NCBI GenBank assembly: GCA_964402405.1
Contig: CAYOCE010000004.1
Location: forward strand, 1 to 46,500
Reading direction: 5' to 3'
Source: CAYOCE01 sp964402405
GTDB lineage: Bacteria; Pseudomonadota; Alphaproteobacteria; UBA7879
DNA: 46,500 bases
The position numbers were made by a program, and so were the translations under genes. Shown one piece after another: positions 26,883 to 35,394 of this stretch; the stretch's first letter is position 1, and the number at the start of each line of letters is the position of its first letter. The notes beneath the pieces were generated by a model. The model saw only the letters and a list, made by a program, of their open reading frames with translations, was not told where the DNA came from and made no database searches.

Positions 26883-27473
26883 ATGAAGCCTATACATATT
26901 ACACTATCAATTTTAATATGCTTTTGTTCTTGTCTAAAAATAGATGCATTTCCAAAGCAAATTATGATTGTTCGCCATGCGGAAAAATTTGCAAATGCCT
27001 ATGACAAAACGCCGTTTGTTACAAATGGATTAACTCTAAAAGGGAATGAACGAGCCACAGCTTTAGCACCTTATTTCATGGCAGATCCTAAATTGACTAA
27101 ATTTGGCCCTCCTGTTGCGGTATATGCGACGACTCCTGATGAAAACTATGAATCCTTAAGACCCCTTGAGACTGCTCTCCCCACAGCGGCAGCCTTGAAA
27201 TTAGGGGTTCAGCAGCGCTCAAATGAAGCAGCTATGGTCAAAGAAATTCTAGAAAACCCAAGCTATGATGGTAAGAATGTTCTACTTTGTTGGGAGCATG
27301 TACGGATTTCTAATATAGTAAAAGCTTTGGGTGTATCCCCCTTACCAAAACCCTGGCCTTACGCCGTGTTTGATTGGGTTTACAGAATAGAGCTTGATGA
27401 TAATGGCAAAGTATCCACCTTTGAAATTCTTCCCCAAAAGTTGATGTATGGGGATTCTGAGACGGTTTCTTAG
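26883..27473 (+). CDS. periplasmic histidine phosphatase superfamily protein
   Basis: 196 residues. A signal peptide (about 1-22, hydrophobic ITLSILICFCSCL, ending near DAF) suggests export. The catalytic phosphohistidine motif is RHAEK at 31-35 (His32), and the second active-site histidine is His139 in LLCWEHVRIS, where the branch-1 fold usually has a His followed by a hydrophobic helix. Proteins of this kind dephosphorylate small molecules or phosphoproteins; the substrate cannot be told. GGGAGAG precedes the ATG. After the stop a weak AAGTAT/ATACTT dyad with TTTT (27483-27504) may end transcription before the convergent ATPase gene. Confidence 0.85.
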   Translation: MKPIHITLSILICFCSCLKIDAFPKQIMIVRHAEKFANAYDKTPFVTNGLTLKGNERATALAPYFMADPKLTKFGPPVAVYATTPDENYESLRPLETALPTAAALKLGVQQRSNEAAMVKEILENPSYDGKNVLLCWEHVRISNIVKALGVSPLPKPWPYAVFDWVYRIELDDNGKVSTFEILPQKLMYGDSETVS

Positions 27474-27502
27474 CAGACTCAGAAGTATTATAGAACATAC
27501 TT

Positions 27503-28693
27503 TTAAGAAAGGTTGGAGATTACCTCTAAGAAGTCCGTAATGCCGATCGCTTGGGTATCATGGGACAAGGGAAATTGTTCTTGTCCGCCATAAACCACAA
27601 ACTTTTTGGTTGCTCCAATATCTTCGGCTGCTTTGTGAAAGCCTGCTGAAACTTTCGGCGCAACGGATCGTTTGATTTCCACAGCCCATGTTTCCTGGCG
27701 AGGCCCTTCTAGAACAAGATCTATTTCTGTCTGAGAAGCTGTACGATAATAACTGTATCGCCATTTATCAGAAAGGGAATTGATAATGTTCTCAATCAAA
27801 AAACCTTCCCAACTAGCCCCACAGTGAGGATGACCCAAAAGATCATCAAAAGAAGATAAGTTAAGCAATCTATGAAGGAGCCCTGTATCTCGTAAATATA
27901 TTTTAGGAGATTTTACCAACCGTTTTTTTGTATTGCCGGACCAGGGTTGAATTTGGCGTACCATATAGAAATCAGTGAGTATATCCAGATAGTTTCTAAT
28001 GGTTGTATGGTTGGATTCTAAGCTTTTTCCAATTCCCGATAGATTAATTTGTTGGCCATGGTAATGGGCCAGCATTTGCCAAAATCGCTTTATCTGAGAT
28101 GCAGCAACCTTGGGCCCCATCAAAGGAATATCCCTTTCTACATAAGTTGCGATAAAATCCCCTCGCCAAAGCCAGCTTTCTTCATCATTTGGGGCTAAAT
28201 AACTATTGGGAAATCCCCCTCGAAACCAAAGCTTATCAGGATTAAACCCCAATCCCTCTGTATGGCGGATTTCTTTGATCAAAAAAGAAGTTAGTTCAAG
28301 ATATCTGATGCGCCCTGCAAGTGTTTCGGAAGAATGTTGGAGCAAATCACGAGAAGCAGATCCAAGCAACAAAAACTGTCCGGATGTCTCTCCTTGCCTT
28401 TTGCGATAATCAACTAATCCTCGGAGCACCCGAAATAGATCGGGTTTGCGTTGAACTTCATCAATAATTAATAGGGTATCGGAAAATTGCCTTAAATATG
28501 TTTCTGGGTCCTCTAATCGCGCAAGATCTGAATCAAGCTCCAAATCCATGTAATGAATTTTTTTTCCAATTTTTTTATGTACCAAGTCAAGAGCAAGAGT
28601 AGTCTTTCCCACTTGTCTTGGCCCTAAAAGAGCAACAACTGGCACCGCATTAATGGCCCCTATTAAATTTTTTTCAAGAGTTCGTATAATCAT
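27503..28693 (-). CDS. AAA family ATPase with DUF4143 domain
   Basis: 396 residues. The N-terminal AAA_14 ATPase has the P-loop GPRQVGKTT at 24-32 and Walker B LLIIDEV at 74-80, with a sensor region QFLLLGSASRDLLQ. The C-terminal DUF4143 portion (about 190-390) shows the typical DILTDFYMVRQIQPW, SPKIYLRDTGLLHRLL, and a nuclease-like end with TEIDLVLE and WAVEIKRS. Such proteins are widespread in host-associated and anaerobic bacteria, often in variable copy number; their role is not established, though the E-x-K pattern resembles PD-(D/E)XK enzymes. The start ATG at 28693 is the first in frame. Its promoter region holds three related sites. Confidence 0.92.
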   Translation of the reverse strand: MIIRTLEKNLIGAINAVPVVALLGPRQVGKTTLALDLVHKKIGKKIHYMDLELDSDLARLEDPETYLRQFSDTLLIIDEVQRKPDLFRVLRGLVDYRKRQGETSGQFLLLGSASRDLLQHSSETLAGRIRYLELTSFLIKEIRHTEGLGFNPDKLWFRGGFPNSYLAPNDEESWLWRGDFIATYVERDIPLMGPKVAASQIKRFWQMLAHYHGQQINLSGIGKSLESNHTTIRNYLDILTDFYMVRQIQPWSGNTKKRLVKSPKIYLRDTGLLHRLLNLSSFDDLLGHPHCGASWEGFLIENIINSLSDKWRYSYYRTASQTEIDLVLEGPRQETWAVEIKRSVAPKVSAGFHKAAEDIGATKKFVVYGGQEQFPLSHDTQAIGITDFLEVISNLS

Positions 28694-28714
28694 GAACCCA
28701 GAATACCACTAAAA

Positions 28715-28780
28715 GTTTCAATTTGCAAGATTTTAGGTGAAAAAACATGCAATTTGAAAGTTTGAGTTTCAATTTGCATG
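28715..28780. promoter_or_regulatory. three related sites in the DUF4143 ATPase promoter
   Basis: GTTTCAATTTGCAAG (28715-28729), CATGCAATTTGAAA (28746-28759, opposite orientation) and TTTCAATTTGCATG (28767-28780). The second and third form a 14-bp inverted repeat with one mismatch around a 7-nt spacer, and the first is a direct repeat of the third. They lie 22-87 bp upstream of the ATG, where RNA polymerase would bind, so they look like an operator array. Confidence 0.55.
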
Positions 28781-28795
28781 CTTTTGATCGTTGAA

Positions 28796-28838
28796 TTATT
28801 TCTGTAGCAACTCCATCAGCTCCCGCCATTCCCGAGGG
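28796..28838 (-). pseudogene. detached copy of the thyX 3' end
   Basis: These 43 bp match the last 43 bp of thyX (29751-29793) at 39 positions, including the stop codon, and would encode PREWRELMELLQK then TAA. Of the four differences, three keep the amino acid and one pair changes Glu to Gln. No other part of thyX is present next to it. It lies 14 bp before the stop of the coiled-coil gene. Confidence 0.85.
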
Positions 28839-28852
28839 AAAGAACAAGTTGA

Positions 28853-29563
28853 TTATCTTTCTTCCTCATCATCTCCACTTTCTGCATCTACATAGTCTTC
28901 TAATGCAGGCTCTTCCCTCAATTCTTCTTTTAATCTTAAATTTTCAACCTGCGCCTTTCGAAGGTCGCGCTTTAGTTGTTCCCTCTGTTTCCGAGCTTTT
29001 TCTAGCTCGTTGAATAATTGTAATTGTAGTTCTCTATTACGTGCTTCAACACGCCTTACCTCTTCCGATAATCGCTGTACTTCCACTGTTTCTTGTGGGA
29101 TATTTATATCTAGAATCGCCATTGTTGCTTGGCTAATATCTTCTTTCAACCTTCCAGCAAGCTCTCTTCCTCCATCTCTGAATTGGGTTATTGCTATCTC
29201 TACCCCATGACGAACTGATTCGCTTTGTATTCCTCTCGTTTGATCTAGCGAATGAGAAAAAACTTGCTCCTCTTCTATATGAGATTGGTATTGGCATACT
29301 GACGCGGCAATTTGTATCAGCTGTGCATGAGCATTTTCTGTTATTTCACACATCGCACCAGCTATCCTTTCAAACTCCCTTTCTGCCTCTTCTATAATTC
29401 TTCTAGCAATATCATCGTCAGTTGGCACTGGTACAGCTATCCTTCTCTCATTGAGAGCATCCTCATCTTCTGCATGGGACGCAAATATTTTTTCACTCCC
29501 TAATATAAAGATCATAATGAAAGTACTGGCTAATAGATTTAAAAATTTCTTACGTTTTAACAT
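28853..29563 (-). CDS. hypothetical secreted coiled-coil protein
   Basis: 236 residues from the ATG at 29563, which has AAAGGAG 6 nt upstream; an in-frame GTG at 29587 lies before that site. The N-terminus MLKRKKFLNLLASTFIMIFI with a following ASHA is a signal peptide. The mature protein is highly charged and helical, with a long heptad-rich coiled coil at about 155-220 (RLSEEVRRVEARNRELQLQL onward) and an acidic tail ending DDEEER. Two Cys lie near residues 70-90. No family is recognised. The gene has its own good promoter and sits inside a segment flanked by copies of the thyX 3' end, so it may be a recent arrival. Confidence 0.75.
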   Translation of the reverse strand: MLKRKKFLNLLASTFIMIFILGSEKIFASHAEDEDALNERRIAVPVPTDDDIARRIIEEAEREFERIAGAMCEITENAHAQLIQIAASVCQYQSHIEEEQVFSHSLDQTRGIQSESVRHGVEIAITQFRDGGRELAGRLKEDISQATMAILDINIPQETVEVQRLSEEVRRVEARNRELQLQLFNELEKARKQREQLKRDLRKAQVENLRLKEELREEPALEDYVDAESGDDEEER

Positions 29564-29602
29564 GGATGTCTCCTTTAAAAAACTCACAGAATAGTTAATA
29601 CG

Positions 29603-29631
29603 TATATAAGTTTAGTTATTTATTATTTCAA
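29603..29631 (-). promoter_or_regulatory. sigma70-type promoter of the coiled-coil protein gene
   Basis: On the minus strand TTGAAA (29631-29626), 17 nt and TATATA (29608-29603). Initiation near 29596 gives a leader of about 33 nt that includes AAAGGAG. Between this promoter and the thyX stop at 29751 the sequence is AT-rich with no other feature seen. Confidence 0.65.
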
Positions 29632-29750
29632 GTGGAATAAATAGAATATTTTAATTTAAAAATATAATTGAAGAGAATTAAAAAATAAATAGATTGATGG
29701 GTTCTTTAGCTAAATGAGTGTAGCAAAAGTGATTGAAAGAATAATGTTTT

Positions 29751-30683
29751 TTATTTCTCCAGCAACTCCATTAACTCCCGCCATTCCCGAGGGCCAATGC
29801 CTGAGGATGCTTGATCAACGGTTTCTCCTGCAATCATACGTTTGACAACAGCCATGCCTTTTTGGGACAGCAATGTTGCATTCATGCGGTAATCCAGAAA
29901 TGCTTGATGCGTAAAGGGCACCCACTTTTTCAAAACCTCGATCATCGCGTGGGCATACACCTGAATTTCCCACTGAGCATGGGAATCCCCTCGTAGGGAA
30001 AGAAAATGCATCAAATTATGCAAATCAATTTTCCAATACCATTGGGTGTAGTAATTCAGAGATAGATTCATGCGAGCCAGTTCCCGCGCCAATCCATCCC
30101 GATTGGGATCTTTGGGATTGCCAGCATCATCTTCGTTTAACAAATCCTGATAGGTACTATAGGCACTTTCAGATTCTTGCCGCATCAAATCCAGCACCCG
30201 TTGGGCATCTGCGCCTGATAAAACCTGGCCACGCCCCTGATGATTGATGGTGGATTGGGCCGCTAAATTTTCAGGCGCAGGAATGTAAAATTCTTTATCC
30301 AAAATCGAATACCTCGCCGAATATTCATTAACACTAGCCGTACGACTACGAATCCATTGACGTGCCACAAAAATGGGGAGCTTCACATGAAACTTAATCT
30401 CACACATTTCAAAGGGGGTACTATGCCTGTGACGCATTAGATAATTGATCAAGCCCTGATCCTCGCTAACTTTTTTGGTACCCTTGCCATAGGAAACCCG
30501 CGCTGCCTGTACAATAGCCGAATCATCCCCCATGTAATCAATCACCCGGATAAATCCATGATCTAAAATAGGAATGGGATCATATAAAATTTCCTCCAGC
30601 GCCGGCACCGTTGCCCGTTTCGTTTGATGGGAGGTGGCCTTTAATTCCTGCAGTTCAGCATTATTCGTTTGCGTATATTCCAT
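29751..30683 (-). CDS. thyX: FAD-dependent thymidylate synthase
   Basis: Flavin-dependent enzyme that makes dTMP from dUMP using methylenetetrahydrofolate and NADPH, replacing ThyA. The ThyX signature is complete: R112 to Y125, RSRTASVNEYSARY, matching RxRxxSxNExSxRY. RHRHSTPFEM precedes it, and the dUMP/FAD-binding LNYYTQWYWKIDLHNLMHFL follows. At 310 residues it is in the longer alphaproteobacterial range. Its upstream neighbour ends 38 nt away in the same direction, so they may be cotranscribed. The last 43 bp of the gene recur at 28796-28838. Presence of ThyX implies reliance on folate from glyA-linked one-carbon metabolism. Confidence 0.97.
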   Translation of the reverse strand: MEYTQTNNAELQELKATSHQTKRATVPALEEILYDPIPILDHGFIRVIDYMGDDSAIVQAARVSYGKGTKKVSEDQGLINYLMRHRHSTPFEMCEIKFHVKLPIFVARQWIRSRTASVNEYSARYSILDKEFYIPAPENLAAQSTINHQGRGQVLSGADAQRVLDLMRQESESAYSTYQDLLNEDDAGNPKDPNRDGLARELARMNLSLNYYTQWYWKIDLHNLMHFLSLRGDSHAQWEIQVYAHAMIEVLKKWVPFTHQAFLDYRMNATLLSQKGMAVVKRMIAGETVDQASSGIGPREWRELMELLEK

Positions 30684-30721
30684 GTGTTTTAGTCCCTTAA
30701 AAATCTGAAGGTAGATTAGCG

Positions 30722-31288
30722 TTATTTGAGGGAGGTTGCTAGGGGAATTTTTTTAATGAGGCTATAAAAAAAATAAATCGTTAATCCTATCAAAATTGAA
30801 AATTCAAAATATATATAATTAAGCAGATCTGCGGAATGGGGATTTTCAAAATGTTCTCGGATATCCATGTATAAAGTTAGAAGAAAGGCATTGGCAATAA
30901 AGAGGATAAAAAAAGAAGAAACAGCCCCACTGATATCAGGTTTTATATTTTTTAGATTATTTTTATTTGTATAATTTTTCCAAAGAAAGAAGAGTCCAAC
31001 CAAGGCATTAAATCCACCCCAAATAGCTAATTCCCATCCCCACATCCAAGGTTTTATAACCAAAATTCCAGAAATCACAGAAAAAAAATCCAGAAGAGTA
31101 CTAGATGTCCAATCCATAGGATTACTCAAGTCAGGCCATAATAAGATAATATAGAGTACTAGAAGTTTAAAAAGACAAAATACTGGGACTAACCAACAAG
31201 AAAACTTGTAAAATCGTTTTGCAATAAACCAAAAAATGCCAAAAACTATGATTTCCAAGAGTGTCTTTAGAAGTTGGAAAAATTTCAT
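30722..31288 (-). CDS. hypothetical multi-pass membrane protein
   Basis: 188 residues with about five hydrophobic helices: roughly 10-24, 30-52, 67-100 (probably two, VISGILVI and ELAIWGGFNALVGLFFL), 122-141 and 158-178. The loops contain many Lys and Asn (WKNYTNKNNLKNIK). I recognise no family motif. It starts 9 nt after the stop of the YgjP-type peptidase and precedes thyX by 38 nt, so it may share their transcript. Function unknown; it would be an inner-membrane protein. Confidence 0.7.
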   Translation of the reverse strand: MKFFQLLKTLLEIIVFGIFWFIAKRFYKFSCWLVPVFCLFKLLVLYIILLWPDLSNPMDWTSSTLLDFFSVISGILVIKPWMWGWELAIWGGFNALVGLFFLWKNYTNKNNLKNIKPDISGAVSSFFILFIANAFLLTLYMDIREHFENPHSADLLNYIYFEFSILIGLTIYFFYSLIKKIPLATSLK

Positions 31289-31297
31289 AGAACTTCC

Positions 31298-32026
31298 CTA
31301 TCCATACGCATGTAGTTTTTTACCATGTTTCTTTAACCATTTGCGATGTTTTTGAAAGTGGGGATCCAGCGACTTCACACGGCTCCAAAAGGCATGGGAA
31401 TGATTCATTTCCAGCAAATGACAGACCTCATGAATGACCACATATCGGGATATTTCAACGGGGGCAAAAATCAGGCGCCAGGAAAAGGATAGATTGCCAT
31501 CTGCGGAACAACTGCCCCATTGGCTGGTGGTGTCCTTTAGGCTAATGCGTTGGAACTGGGTCCCCAGAGATGCCACATGTTGCAGCGCTTCTCTTGTCAC
31601 AAAAGAACGAGCCTGCTCAATCATCCAGTTTTTAAAATAGGCAACCCACTTATCTTCTGGTCCTGTAATATGGATAACGCCTTTGTCTACCCAAAGGGTA
31701 CAGCGTTTGGCTGAGGTGTGTTGCAGAACATAGGATTCCCCAAACAAGACAACTTCACTGTCATTTTGAAAGGACATTATCGTTGGGATTCTGTTGATTT
31801 GATTTAGAATCCAAACTTGATGGGTTTTGATAAATTGTTGAGCCATCGTCAGAGTTGCAGAGTACGGCAGCGTCACCCGGATCTGAGGATCGCGACCCAT
31901 CACGCGTAGTTTCATTCCCTTAGCGGCCTTATGATAGGTGACAATAACAGGAAGTCCCGTTCCTGGGTCAATCCAAGGTTTTGGGGCAGCGGGTTTCTGT
32001 GAAAGAGTCTTAAAAAATCCAAACAT
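31298..32026 (-). CDS. YgjP-like (DUF45) metallopeptidase domain protein
   Basis: 242 residues. The zinc-binding motif HEVCH is at 199-203 (YVVIHEVCHLLEMNHSHAFW), with His209 or His211 as the likely third ligand and a WLKKHGKKL tail, all typical of the YgjP/M48-like family. Upstream, TSQWGSCSADGNLSFSWRLI (168-187) is also a family hallmark. The first 20 residues are not a signal peptide, so the protein is likely cytoplasmic. Substrates of this family are unknown. In other bacteria it often neighbours type I restriction genes, which are absent here. Confidence 0.92.
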   Translation of the reverse strand: MFGFFKTLSQKPAAPKPWIDPGTGLPVIVTYHKAAKGMKLRVMGRDPQIRVTLPYSATLTMAQQFIKTHQVWILNQINRIPTIMSFQNDSEVVLFGESYVLQHTSAKRCTLWVDKGVIHITGPEDKWVAYFKNWMIEQARSFVTREALQHVASLGTQFQRISLKDTTSQWGSCSADGNLSFSWRLIFAPVEISRYVVIHEVCHLLEMNHSHAFWSRVKSLDPHFQKHRKWLKKHGKKLHAYG

Positions 32027-32128
32027 AGAATGATATTATCTATATACTAGGAGTTTTGGAAGGGGTGGTTTTTTCATTGTATAAAAAGCGAAAAAAATAG
32101 AAGCTCTCGTAATTTATATCCGTTAATA

Positions 32129-32347
32129 TCAAGTATTACAGCTGGGGTTAGGAGTAGGTTGTCCAATGCTTCCCAGACATACGTTACAGCTACCCCCATG
32201 TTGACCAGCAACTTTAGAATTTGGAATTTTATTCGCATTCAAGGTCTGACAATCAGCTGAAGTAACAATAGCTTTTGCTTCCATACCGAAGATTTCTATT
32301 CCTAGCAGTATCAAAACCCATATATATTTTTTCATTTTATTTTTCAT
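32129..32347 (-). CDS. small secreted Cys-rich protein
   Basis: 72 residues. A signal peptide (KKYIWVLILLGIEIFG with AKA before the likely cut) is followed by only about 45 residues containing four Cys: ADCQTL, then GGSCNVCLG, and PSCNT at the end. The spacing suggests two disulfides or a metal site after export. GGGGGAAAA lies about 9 nt before the first ATG; a second ATG four codons on is possible. It is 62 nt downstream of the low-complexity secreted protein gene in the same direction and could share its transcript. No family recognised. Confidence 0.6.
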   Translation of the reverse strand: MKNKMKKYIWVLILLGIEIFGMEAKAIVTSADCQTLNANKIPNSKVAGQHGGSCNVCLGSIGQPTPNPSCNT

Positions 32348-32409
32348 TTTATTTTTCCCCCAAATTTTCTATCCATCCACCCAAGCCAAAAAAGTGATAC
32401 TTCTTTCTT

Positions 32410-33144
32410 TTACGAAGTCGTAGCTTGACTCTGATTGGAGGATGTCCCAGCAGGAGCACTAGCAGACGCACTGGTTCCTGAATTAACAGCAGCCCCAGTG
32501 GTGCCAGTGGCACCCGATACCGCGCTCTGAGAAGTATCCAATACGGCATTCTGAGAAGTCGTAGCTTGACTCTGATTGGAGGATGTCCCCGCAGGAGCAC
32601 TAGCAGACGCACTGGTTCCTGAATTAATAGCTGATGTAAATAAGTCGGCAAGACCACTTTGTATGTCACTCAGGGTTGCTTGAGTTTGATCTACAGCAGA
32701 CCCAGCCGTATTTGATGCTGTCTGTTGAAATGACGCAAGTAACTCCTGAAGCGACCACGTTAGACGACTTGTCAACCATGTGTTTAGCTGATTTGTCATA
32801 TCTGTAAACCAGATTAGGGCCAACTTGTCTATCGCCTTAAAATCGATAGACTGTCCGCTGGTTTCAATAAGCTTAGCAACATCCGCAACACATCCCGCAA
32901 CTGGATCAGCTACAGTAGTTGGATTAGATTCATAGGCATCCTTAGCAGTCTGAGATATGAATTTATTGCAACATCCCTGTACATTGTATCCTTGATATAA
33001 CCCACAGCATAGAGGAACCCCTTGCGGAGATCCTATAATAGGATTCATACAGCTTTGCACCTGTTGATCAGGATCCTCTGCTGTCACATTGATTGCAAAT
33101 GAAAGAATAAAGTAAAGTGTAAATAGTATTTTTTTATTTTTCAT
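32410..33144 (-). CDS. secreted protein with Ser/Ala-rich repeats
   Basis: 244 residues from the ATG at 33144, preceded by GGGTGG; an in-frame ATG 20 codons earlier would spoil the signal peptide. The N-terminus MKNKKILFTLYFILSFAINV is a signal peptide ending near TAE. The mature N-terminal half has seven Cys (QSCMNP, LCCGLY, GCCNKF, AGCVAD), implying disulfides, and a helical segment (about 95-150) with several Trp. The C-terminal third is low complexity: NSGTSASASAPAGTSSNQSQ occurs twice, separated by a variant stretch, and the protein ends in the second copy. Function unknown; surface exposure is plausible for a variable repeat of this type. Confidence 0.72.
   Translation of the reverse strand: MKNKKILFTLYFILSFAINVTAEDPDQQVQSCMNPIIGSPQGVPLCCGLYQGYNVQGCCNKFISQTAKDAYESNPTTVADPVAGCVADVAKLIETSGQSIDFKAIDKLALIWFTDMTNQLNTWLTSRLTWSLQELLASFQQTASNTAGSAVDQTQATLSDIQSGLADLFTSAINSGTSASASAPAGTSSNQSQATTSQNAVLDTSQSAVSGATGTTGAAVNSGTSASASAPAGTSSNQSQATTS
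32414..32627 (-). repeat. 73-bp direct repeat within the Ser/Ala-rich gene
   Basis: 32414-32486 and 32555-32627 are identical except for one base (CCCAGC versus CCCCGC), giving a 141-bp offset, which is 47 codons and keeps the frame. The near identity indicates a recent duplication and a route for copy-number change by recombination. Confidence 0.9.
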
Positions 33145-33200
33145 GAAGACCACCCAATTCTTGTTTATATTATTAATTGTATTATATTTTTTACTGTATT

Positions 33201-35300
33201 TCAACCCGATTTCAAATAAACTTTAACATCTTCATGTTGAAAAAGACTTAGGAGCAATCGAAGGGCTATACCCCTCGTAGACTCTAAATAGGGATCCAAC
33301 TTTAGGATTTCTGTAGCCTCTTGATGGGCTTTTTTGATTAAGGCATGGTGCGTATAAAGATCCACCAATGAAAAATGGGGCATGCCGCTTTGACGTGTTC
33401 CAAAAAGCTCTCCACTCCCTCGGATTTTTAAATCTTCTTCAGCGATGATAAAGCCATCTTCAGTTTCTCGGATGGTTTCTAGTCTTCTTTTGGCAGCCCA
33501 ACTAAGGTTTTTATCATACAAAAATAAACAAAAGGACTGATCGGCCCCTCGCCCAGTTCGTCCCCGAAGTTGATGAAGCTGGGCAAGTCCAAAACGCTCC
33601 GCATGTTCAATGATCATCAACGTGGCATCGTGCACATCTACCCCGACTTCAATCACGGTTGTTGCCACCAGAATGTCAATATCTCCCTTGATAAAGGCCA
33701 ACATCACCGCATCTTTGTCTTGAGGAATCATTTTGCCGTGGAGCATCCCAACCTTGTCCCCAAAGCGTTTTTGTAGCTCGTGGAATCGTTCAGTGACATG
33801 TCCCAAATCCAAGGCCTCGGATTCTTCAATCAAGGGGCATACCCAGTATATTTTTTGGCCTTTAGATCGAATGCGATCAAGGGACGCATACACATCATCG
33901 ACACGATCCAAGGAAAGGGTACGACTGATAATAGGGGTGCGGTTCTTGGGTTTTTCTGTTAGGACAGAAATATCTAACTCGCCATAAAGGGTCAGCATCA
34001 GGGTCCTCGGGATGGGGGTGGCGCTCATGGCCAGCATATTTGTGTGGGTTGTTTTATTAATTAACTTTAGCCGCTGCTGCACCCCAAAGCGGTGCTGTTC
34101 ATCAATCACCACCAATCCCAGACTATGGAAGATTACAGGATCCTCAAGCAACGCATGGGTACCAACGAGGATATGAACTTTGCCATCTTTTAAATTCTCT
34201 AAAATTTCGCGGCGGTCTTTAGCCGATGTACTGCTCGTTAAACATTCAAGGCGAATATCCATGCCTGATAAATAGGTTGAGAGCGTCTTAAAATGCTGTC
34301 CTGCCAAAATTTCCGTGGGAACCAAAAGGGCGGCTTGAGTCCCAGATTCTACAGCCACCAACATGGCAAGCAGCGCCACAATGGTTTTGCCACTTCCCAC
34401 ATCCCCCAATAGCAGACGCATCATCTTTTGAGGGGAAGCTAGATCCTTGGTGATTTCCTCTAAAACATGTATTTGGGAGTCAGTTAAAGAAAAAGGTAGT
34501 TTTTCCAATAGCGGTTTAGTGAGTTTTCCAGAAGGCGTCAGCACAATCCCTGCCTCGCGATGATGGTATTGCTTGTGGAGCCCCATCATTAACTGATGGG
34601 CCAGCAATTCATCATAGGCAAGCCGTTTGCGGGCACGGGTATCCGGCAATAAATCCCCATCCTTTTTGGGATGGTGAACTGTTAATAAAGCGTCCTTAAG
34701 CGATGGCCAGTCCTTGGGATCTGCAATCCATTCAGGCAAGTCCGGCAGGCTTTTCAATGCCTCCCCAATAAGATGTCGTAATGTTTTTTGCCCCAGACCT
34801 ACGGTGGAAGGATAAATGGGATGTACGCCTGTCCACTCAGGGATATCAGAAAGAGGCCCCATATGATCGGGGTGGGTTATTTGACGAATGCCATGATATA
34901 CATCCAGGAGACCACTTACCATGCGCCATTGGTCCTTGGGGAGAGCACTTTTTAGATATTTCTCATTCCCTCTGAAAAAGATGAGCTTTAGAACCCCCTC
35001 TGCATCATAACACATGATGGAATAAGGGGCGCCTTCTTTCTGGGGGGGGGTATGAAGACCCACCATCACCTTCAGGGTCACGAGTTGATGAACGGGGGCT
35101 TTTGATATGGATTCTGCCGCCACACGATTTTGGAGTTTATGAGGAAAGTGCCAGCATAAGGAAAGAGGAGTTTTCAAGCCCAACTTTGCTAGTTTCTTCA
35201 ACGTTTCTGGCCCAACCCCCTTCATCAAACCCAAAGGTTTGAACAGATCATATAATATTTCTGGGCGCAAAAAGGGTTGGTTTTTTAAAGGTTCCATCAT
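33201..35300 (-). CDS. recG: ATP-dependent DNA helicase RecG
   Basis: RecG remodels stalled replication forks and Holliday junctions. I start at the ATG at 35300 (followed directly by another ATG) rather than the GTG at 35339, giving 699 residues, the normal length. Order: N-terminal wedge/OB domain (about 60-160), helicase domain 1 with Walker A GDVGSGKT at 299-306 and the family box DEQHRFGVQQ, ATPIPRTL motif III, helicase domain 2 with VIEVGVDVHDAT, then QLRGRTGRGADQS, and the C-terminal TRB region with RGSGELFGTRQSG. No strong ribosome site is evident. The gene is not clustered with spoT or rpoZ as in enterics. Confidence 0.97.
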   Translation of the reverse strand: MMEPLKNQPFLRPEILYDLFKPLGLMKGVGPETLKKLAKLGLKTPLSLCWHFPHKLQNRVAAESISKAPVHQLVTLKVMVGLHTPPQKEGAPYSIMCYDAEGVLKLIFFRGNEKYLKSALPKDQWRMVSGLLDVYHGIRQITHPDHMGPLSDIPEWTGVHPIYPSTVGLGQKTLRHLIGEALKSLPDLPEWIADPKDWPSLKDALLTVHHPKKDGDLLPDTRARKRLAYDELLAHQLMMGLHKQYHHREAGIVLTPSGKLTKPLLEKLPFSLTDSQIHVLEEITKDLASPQKMMRLLLGDVGSGKTIVALLAMLVAVESGTQAALLVPTEILAGQHFKTLSTYLSGMDIRLECLTSSTSAKDRREILENLKDGKVHILVGTHALLEDPVIFHSLGLVVIDEQHRFGVQQRLKLINKTTHTNMLAMSATPIPRTLMLTLYGELDISVLTEKPKNRTPIISRTLSLDRVDDVYASLDRIRSKGQKIYWVCPLIEESEALDLGHVTERFHELQKRFGDKVGMLHGKMIPQDKDAVMLAFIKGDIDILVATTVIEVGVDVHDATLMIIEHAERFGLAQLHQLRGRTGRGADQSFCLFLYDKNLSWAAKRRLETIRETEDGFIIAEEDLKIRGSGELFGTRQSGMPHFSLVDLYTHHALIKKAHQEATEILKLDPYLESTRGIALRLLLSLFQHEDVKVYLKSG

Positions 35301-35394
35301 AATGGTTTTGACTATAATGAATATCACAGGAAATGTCACGGGGTGACATTCGAAGGCAATCTATTATCTAGAATTCAGCAACGAATTATATACT

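Noticed and set aside
28715..28780. CRISPR array
   Set aside because: Only three short sites in mixed orientation with unequal short spacers, and no cas genes in the window.
32349..32669. 106-residue minus-strand frame overlapping the Ser/Ala-rich gene
   Set aside because: It reads the same 73-bp repeats in another frame, has no signal sequence or good start, and the other frame has a signal peptide and ordered Cys positions.
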